This document shows, piece after piece, positions 57,365 to 64,000 of a DNA stretch of 64,000 nt (positions are counted from its first letter, which is position 1; each line of letters begins with the position of its first letter). The stretch comes from Euglena gracilis (taxonomy: Eukaryota; Euglenida; Euglenophyceae; Euglenales), in NCBI GenBank assembly GCA_039621445.1, contig CP154955.1:38758426-38822425 (forward strand), written 5' to 3'. Below the pieces are notes generated by a model, which worked only from the letters and a program-made list of their open reading frames with translations, was not told the origin of the DNA and made no database searches. The position numbers and the translations under genes are program-made.

Positions 57365-59335
57365 AGGTTTCCTTCTCGCGTATACTCCACTTGACTTGAC
57401 CTTTTCCGTCGTCGCCCTGTAACTTTCTGCTGAAGAAAGCCACAGGTCGGAGTTCATTCGCCGCGTTATGCTGGCTATGAACTCCGCCAACAGCGTAATC
57501 GCTGCTGTCGATTTACAGTACATATGGTTTGTATGGGTCCGCGATTTCGAGGACAACATTCTCCAAAAGCAAAACCTTGGTTTTCTGAAGGGCCTCGCGC
57601 ATTTGGTCATCCCAAATGACTTTGGTGTTGTCAACAGCCCGATTTTTGAGCTGTTTGGTGAGGGGCACCGCGATTTTCGCGAAGTCCTTCATATAAGTCG
57701 CGTAATATTGGGCTAATCCCAAAAATCCTTTGAGGTCTGTAATCGTTTTGATTACCTCAGGGTCCATTTCTTAATGGCTTCGAGTTTACTCGGAGCGGCT
57801 TTCCGCTGTCCATTGCTGAGGATGTGACCGCAAAATTTTAAAGTATCCGAAACAAATGCATTTTCGCGCCTTTCGCGAAAAGCACATGTTTTTGAAAAGC
57901 GGTTAATACAGCGCAATCATGGTGGAAGTGTGTGACGAGTATATACTCGCTCGCTTTTGCGGGTGGTGGTGGTGTTCCCACCAAAACATCATCAATGTAC
58001 ACAATGGCAAACGGTAAATCGCGTAGAACCCATTGCATCATGCGTTGAAACATGGCTGGGCCATTCTTAACTCCCATGGGCAGTACCGTCCATTGGTACA
58101 CACCCTTGGATGTCACGAATGCCGTGTATGGTTGGGAGTCAGGGTGCAAGTGCATTTGGTGAAAACCGTCCTCCAGATCGAAAATTGACCACAACCGGTT
58201 TTCCGATTGTTTGGTGATAATTTCCTCGATCAGGGGAGCCTGAAGGGATCATCCCTTGTTTGGGAGTTCAGGTACCGGTAATCCAGCACCAGTCTCCACT
58301 TCTTCTGACCTGAGGGATCTGGGGGTTTAGGAACAACAAATGCCTGGGATGTCTACTCGCTTTTCGAGGGTACGATCCACTTGCGCTGAATAAGCTTCTC
58401 AATCATTTCATTGAGAGCTTGTTCGCGTTCTCCCGAACAACGAAAAAATTTCCGGTGCATTGGTTTAGCTCCTTCCTTAAGCTCAATTTTACAAACACCG
58501 AACGGACCGCGTATCGCGGGGTCGATGTCGCACGCGTATACTGGATTTTTCAGCACACCGTGAAATTCGCGGGTAATCCGCGAACAGAATTCGGCTGACT
58601 TAGGATGCTGACCTGCACTCTCGATGACTGCGGAAACCACCAGGGTATCCCTGGGGCTACCGAGCTTCCTCGGCACCGCGAATTCGGACATTCCGAACGC
58701 ATCGAAGAAACATACGCGAAAAATGATTTCTTGCAAGGGTGGTAATATTTTACCACAAAAATCTTCAAAAGTCGGTACATTTGTGGGTAAATCCCACCAA
58801 TAAAAACACACATACGATAGTTGGGTGAACGATTCCGCTTCCGGAATGATGGGTATGAGAATAACTCCACGGGCTTCATCCCCCAGAATTATCTCAACTG
58901 CACATTAGATAAGTTTTGGGGGAGGGTGCATCCATAACACCGTATCACCCCAAAATTTATCACAAGCGTTGGAGTGTTGTGACCAATGACGTGGCAAACG
59001 GGCATGTGCATTGGATGAAAAGGCATCAATTTCCAGTGCCAAATCAAAAGAATCAGCCAATGTCGCCATTTTGGAAAACCATCGTTCCAAATGCGATATT
59101 GACCAAAATTGAAAGCATTCCATACGCGTTTCGCGTATTCGGGCACCCGATTTCCGGGTAGGAGTGACGAAACACAATGAAGGGATCCAGAAACATGCGG
59201 GCTGTCTTCCACTGCCGCAAGGGGTAATCCCAAGGGAGTTTGGATAGGTTGGGGGTTTCCCCATTCCGCATCAAATTCATACCAAGTGTACTCGGGATGG
59301 TGATTAGACATAACGCTTTTCGCGTTTCCGAACAA
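57365..59335 (-). pseudogene. Y pol: RT and start of RNase H
   Basis: YIDD at 57988-57999, LPMGVKNGPAMFQRM, FDLEDGFHQM, and the first RNase H strand. Frames change near 57.77, 57.84, 58.3 and 58.88 kb. Cut at 57365 by X and continued at 24911. Confidence 0.88.
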
Positions 59336-60600
59336 CGAGGTTAATGAGCGTTGTTGGAGTACCCGGTGTATCTCCGCGCATTGCGGGCTACGACCAAGTG
59401 TGTCATGGCGTGTGGATTCCGTATTCGGAATTGCGATTAGTGTCGAATTTGGAACTTAACATCCACAATCGAAATCCGATTGGGTGGAAATTCTCCTGCA
59501 GTGCACACATTGGTAGGAAGTGTGATGGTGTGACGGGTGTGCGTGTAAGTGGGTGTCGATGGCATTAGCCGGTGAGTCTTGTACAGGTGTGCCTGGATTC
59601 GGCACAACTGGTGGGAAACGGAGTGGTGTAGCTGGGCGACTACTCGACACCGTACGTACTGCAGGCCTTTGGGCTTTCGTCTTGTAACCCAGTGAAACGG
59701 CGGGGGTACCGCTACTCGCTTGCCCTACCTCATGTGGAACGCATGTAGGTGTGTCAATGGGTAGGGGGGAGGCTTTCTTCGTACCCCGGGTGTTGAAAAC
59801 GGTTGTTGGTGTGGTGGATATCGTTGTTGCCATTGTGGATAACGGTGTTGAAAAAGTGGTGGTCGTGATGGTTGACGCCGACGGTGATGGTGTTTTGGGT
59901 GTCAATGAAGTGGTGGGTGCTGTGCGAAAACCGTGGGTGTGGCAATCCACAACCAATCGGTACTGGCGTAAAAATGGGTATCCCAAAATTACGTCAGACC
60001 CGTGAATTCGGGACGCGTAACCCCAAATATTGGTGAAATGTTGTAATTGTGGCAGGTGGGAGTGATGCTTCGGAATGATGGGCAAGAGTATCTCGAGCAC
60101 ACATCCCAAATCACCACCGCACATGGGGGTGTTATCCGCGGTTGTATTTTTGATCGGTTTCTTGGCGCTTACCAAGAGCGGGGTCGGTATCAACCCCAAC
60201 CGAAAGAGCAGTGCAATGCGACAACCAGTGTCAATTAAAATTTTAACTTTAGTGGAAAAATTTTGAATGCTGATTTCCGCTTGGACAAGTAATTCCATTG
60301 GTGGTACGCAAAGTGAAGGGTCTGGCGGAAATACGTTTGCATGCCAGCTCTCCCATGAAACCTTTCCTACTTTGCTCAGCATTCCGAGCGGAAATGTGGA
60401 GTGGGGGTTAGGGTACCCGAAATAATTCCGGGTACTGACCTTGAAGGCGGTAAGGTTGATCAGGTCTTACCTCCATCTGTTCCTGAGCCCAGAGGTCCGT
60501 GCCCTCGGACCTCGGGTCCCCCTACTCCAAGTCCGAACCGGCCGCATAGCCGGCAACGGACTTTTTGGTGGAATAGATTGAATTCAATGAGCGCACCGCC
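59336..60600 (-). pseudogene. Y protease and Cys-cluster linker
   Basis: ILIDTGCR with DTG at 60224-60232 and VILGYPFLRQYRLVVDC downstream in the same frame (59456-60382), followed by the Thr/Pro linker and CVHCRRISTQ. This is the most complete protease of the three copies. Confidence 0.88.
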
Positions 60601-63600
60601 ATTCGGGCCTCATTAAATTCCCCGTCCGAGGTCTCATCCCCCTCCCTGCCCGAAGCCGGGGTATCCTCCTCCAAACAAGAAATCTTGAAACCGACCTTTT
60701 GCCGGTTGGAGGAGGTACCACGGTCCTCTCGGCGCTTACCGCGATTTCCGTAGCCGGGCCGGGGGGAACGAGACCAGGGACATTTGGATGAGTGGTGGTC
60801 TTTGGAACCGCACAGTGAACAACGGGATTTGTGGCGGGATTCCGCATAACGGGGGGAACGTTATTCCGTTCTTCCATCAAACCGTCGTGGTGAACGGGTT
60901 TCCCGTCGACCATGACCGATGTAGCGGGGTTTCCCCGGTGACTCGCGCGAAGAGGATGATCCACTTCGCGAACGAGATCGTGAAGAGTCGTGATTGAAAT
61001 CCCGTTTTCGGGTAGGGGGGCCAGGTGACCGACCGCTAGAAGGGCGGGTTTCCCGACCATCACGCGATGGTCGGTTGGGCCTACTACCGCTAAGGCGGTT
61101 CTCCGAAGAACGTGAAACTCCCGATTGTCGTGAAAACGCCGAGGAACCCGATCCCCGTGAGGAGGTCGAGCTCCTTGGGCTTCCAATACGCTTTCGCGCA
61201 TCGGGAATCGGGCATTCCCGAGACATGCGACCAGATTTGTTGCACCAAAAGCACAGTTTATCCGTGACTTGGTCCGAAAAACGCTGATTCCGCGTTTTCG
61301 GTCCAGTGGTGGGTGATCTCGGTGACATGGGTGACTTTTGCAACGCATTAACCGCACCCGCAGGAATTCCCGCGGTGAAATGCGTTTGGAAATCGGACTG
61401 TATTTGTCCCAAAACTTGAGTGAGTTTGAGTTGCTTTGACACATAATTCCAACGTTGGGCAAGAATCATTTCATGCCCTGCCAACTCCTCGCGATGGATA
61501 TCCTTCACGAGGGATGGTGTGAAATGCAACAAAACCACATCGAATTGTTCGCGAATTTGCTTCTCGCTAAGTTCATCAACTTCAGAAGCAAGTGCTAACC
61601 ATTTGGCATACCAAAGGTCAATGGATTTCCACTTGCGATCTGATGTCGCGCATTGTCGCCGTTTCTTCTCCAGGGTAAGCCTGGTGACCAAACTTGAGTT
61701 GGTTGAAGCGTATTGCTCAACCAGGTCATCAAATGATACGCCATTCCGTATCACCAAATTGCGTGCGCGTTCTCGCTCCTCCCTCGGTAGGCAATCGATG
61801 AATTCCATCTTGACTACCTCGGGATTCGGGTCTTGGGTGGGTCCCTTGAGTGCCCAGTAGTACTCCCAGTACCGAAAAAATTGTCTCCATGTGGTTGGAT
61901 CCCCGTCCCATTGGGGCTTCACCTTGTTCGCGATTGCGATGGTGCCCTTGAAGTCTCTCTGAGCAACCCGCTGACCCTCGGTGGTATTCCAGGGGTTTGG
62001 GTCAGGGTAATTCTTAACACCAAACGCGTTTCGCGCATTTTCCGCTTCATGTGTACCCCGTGCAGGATTTCCCGCACCAAGTGTAAGGCTGGCAGTATTT
62101 TCTTGCGGGAAGTGCAAAAAATTTGGTGAAATTCTCCCGGTTGGGCGGGTTTCCCGCCGAAAACCCGAAGGGTGGTCTGGTAATCCAGAACCCGTTGATG
62201 GTTGGTATGATCGCCAATGCGACACATGACCAATACCAGGTGTGGGGTGTTGGCTCATTCCTGGTACAAGGTTGGAATGTTGGATTTCTTGGTGGAGACT
62301 CGAATTTTCGAGCGGGGGATCAATTTCCTCATCGGAAATGTGTTGTGAAAAGTTGGTTTGTGGTGTGGGCAAATGCAAAGGTGGTACAATTCGCGTTTTC
62401 GCGGATGGTTGTACCAAATTCGCGGTGGATGTATGGATTCCTACTCCAGAAATGGTAATTTGAGAGCGCGATTCCGCGACATTTGGAATACCAACCGCAG
62501 CGCTTACCGCGGTGGGTGGTGGCACAACCGGTACCGGAGTGGACATTTTATCCAAACTCGCGGACAAGTCATGCACCGTTTCTTCCAAATGTTCCACCAA
62601 CTGGAGTTGGCCGCGAATACGGTCAACCTCAGTCTCCAAATGCCTAATGCGTTTGCGGTAACGGGAAAAGTCGTCCAAGTGTGGTAACTCTTCAGAAATC
62701 AAGTGTAAATCTTGGACAAGTTGTCCTTGGGACTCCTCCACATTCCGGAGGTGACCCGCAAGCGCTTTTCTTGCATTTGAGACAATTTGAAATTGGTGGG
62801 GTGAGTTGGTGAGGGTTTCCGCGGTGGTGCGCGAATTTTCCGCGGCTGGCTTTTCCAACAACGCAGAAATTCGTCCATCCAACCATGAAACCTCATCTTG
62901 CATGGTTCGGGAATTCTGATTCAAAGATTCCTCAAGTTCAATCAAACTCGTACAAAATGCTTGCAAGGTTTCCTTGTTGTCACCAAGCATTTTGTTATAA
63001 AATGAGCGAAATTCCGTTGACTCGGATATCCGCGCGCGCGAAACATTGGGTAGTGCGCGAATTTCCGCTACTGTGGTGGACAGCAAGGTGCATCGGGTTT
63101 GTAATTCCACAATAGCGGCTTGAATACCACTAATGTCAGGAATTCACTGGGAAAGTGCGGAAAAATGATCCTGCAAACCGACAACGGTGGCATTAATACC
63201 GCCGATGTCCGTTTGCATTTGTTGTTGCGCGAAATCCAACCGTTGTGCGCAATCCGCGATTTTCGCGTTCAAGGTGGTTAATCCATCCTGATTTGCGGCA
63301 CAATGGCAGGATTTCTGCTCCAAGTGTAGGATGTGTTCATCCAAACCTGGATTTGCGAACAGGGAACAAAATGTTCTTGCACTTTCGCTTGAAATTGCTT
63401 CAAATGCTCGATTTCCGAGCAAAGATGCAAAATCCGTTGTTGGGCTTCTTGGAAAGAAGTAGTGGTAAGTGCGGCAAAATGCTCAACCGCAACAAAGTTA
63501 CCGATTTCCGGCATTTTGGGGGTTGCATTTTGCGCTCGTAACTGGTGCTGCAATTGCAGTAGCGTGGTTGAACATGATTCCGCTTTGGCAAAAAAGATGG

Positions 63601-64000
63601 CTCATACCATCTTGCACATGCAGTAACTTGGAATCATTCCGCGTTTCCGCTTCATGCAGTGTTTCACTGTTTTGTTGGAAGTTTTGTGGAAGTTGGATGC
63701 GCAAAATACTGTCAACACTTTCTCGAAAATGCTGAAGGTCTTTCCCCGCATTTTCAAAATTGTGTTGGCAATATTTGCCGATTTCCTGCAAATAATTCCA
63801 GCAATATTCCAGTTTGGTGTTGACATCCCTTTGATTGTCCTCATCGAACTGCAAAACCTTGTTGAGCATGGTTGCACATTCCGCAACACATTGGTGGACA
63901 TGCCAAATTTGCTTGCTCAGCGTGTCATCCGCTGGGAGTTGACCGAGAATTCGGAAAACATCACCGGGGGTGAGGTTATCCCTCAAATCTTCCTCGTAGT
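60601..64000 (-). pseudogene. Gag of Y, 5' end outside window
   Basis: Main open piece 60861-63110 with coiled coil, capsid-like region and a knuckle whose second Cys-flanking residues read CFWCNKSGRMSREC, so the zinc-binding His is Arg. The second knuckle (CSLC) lies below 60861 after a frame break. Further breaks occur at 63.1-63.55 kb. By comparison with Z about 0.65 kb of gag, the leader and the 5' LTR lie beyond 64000. Confidence 0.87.

Larger units (their letters stand above)
14832..64000 (-). mobile_element. Retrotransposon Y (chromovirus-like), 5' end outside window
   Basis: The oldest of three nested copies. In sense order it runs gag (off the right edge to about 60.6 kb), protease, RT, first part of RNase H (to 57365), then an interruption by X, then the rest of RNase H and integrase zinc domain (24911-24241), a deletion junction, ORF2 (24226-19006), a hAT interruption, the ORF2 end (16783-16638), 3' UTR and 3' LTR (15242-14832). 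All genes are broken. It is clearly the same subfamily as Z. Confidence 0.9.

Overview
The window is nuclear DNA of a eukaryote with a large, repeat-dominated genome. The evidence is chromodomain Ty3/gypsy (chromovirus-type) retrotransposons, hAT-type transposon ends, a probable spliceosomal 3' splice site inside a retroelement, and a higher-order satellite. No host gene is recognisable and the taxon cannot be fixed. The primer-binding site resembles the initiator-Met tRNA type with an AGCAGA acceptor, which is too widespread to be diagnostic.

Layout. Positions 1-9010 are a roughly 0.9-kb satellite. Five monomers alternate between a short and a long form, so the true period is about 1832 bp, followed by diverged copies. 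The array is interrupted by a TTAA-flanked element carrying a PHD-finger ORF (4112-5443), a 115-bp perfect hairpin, and a hAT-like element (7717-8880). Positions 9011-14831 are low-complexity DNA: G/C-run repeats, two small inverted-repeat elements with C-run termini, and minisatellites, with no convincing gene.

From 14832 to the right edge, everything belongs to three retrotransposons of one lineage, all on the minus strand and nested inside each other. Y (14832 to beyond 64000) is oldest. X (24912-57364) is inserted in the RNase H region of Y. Z (25488-41345) is inserted in the 3' untranslated region of X, with 428-bp LTRs and a 5-bp target duplication. Y also carries a 2.2-kb hAT-like insertion in its third ORF (16784-18997) and a 507-bp insertion (15816-16322).

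Each element reads LTR, PBS, gag (coiled coil, CCHC knuckle), protease, RT, RNase H, integrase, chromodomain, and then an extra very large reading frame, here called ORF2, ending near the polypurine tract and 3' LTR. In Z, ORF2 is open for 1845 codons although the same copy has lost its protease core and has two frame breaks in integrase. ORF2 occupies the env position, but I see no signal peptide or membrane anchor; it has conserved Cys/His clusters and I recognise no family. In both X and Z a polypyrimidine-CAG sits just before ORF2, suggesting expression from a spliced subgenomic RNA.

The most unusual signal is that gag, pol and ORF2 of all three copies are packed with short perfect hairpins: stems of 4-8 bp, AT-rich loops of 3-5 nt such as GTAAT, TTCAT, TAT or TTT. 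Several show compensatory changes between copies. The window's main interest is this giant three-ORF chromovirus lineage with hairpin-studded coding sequence.
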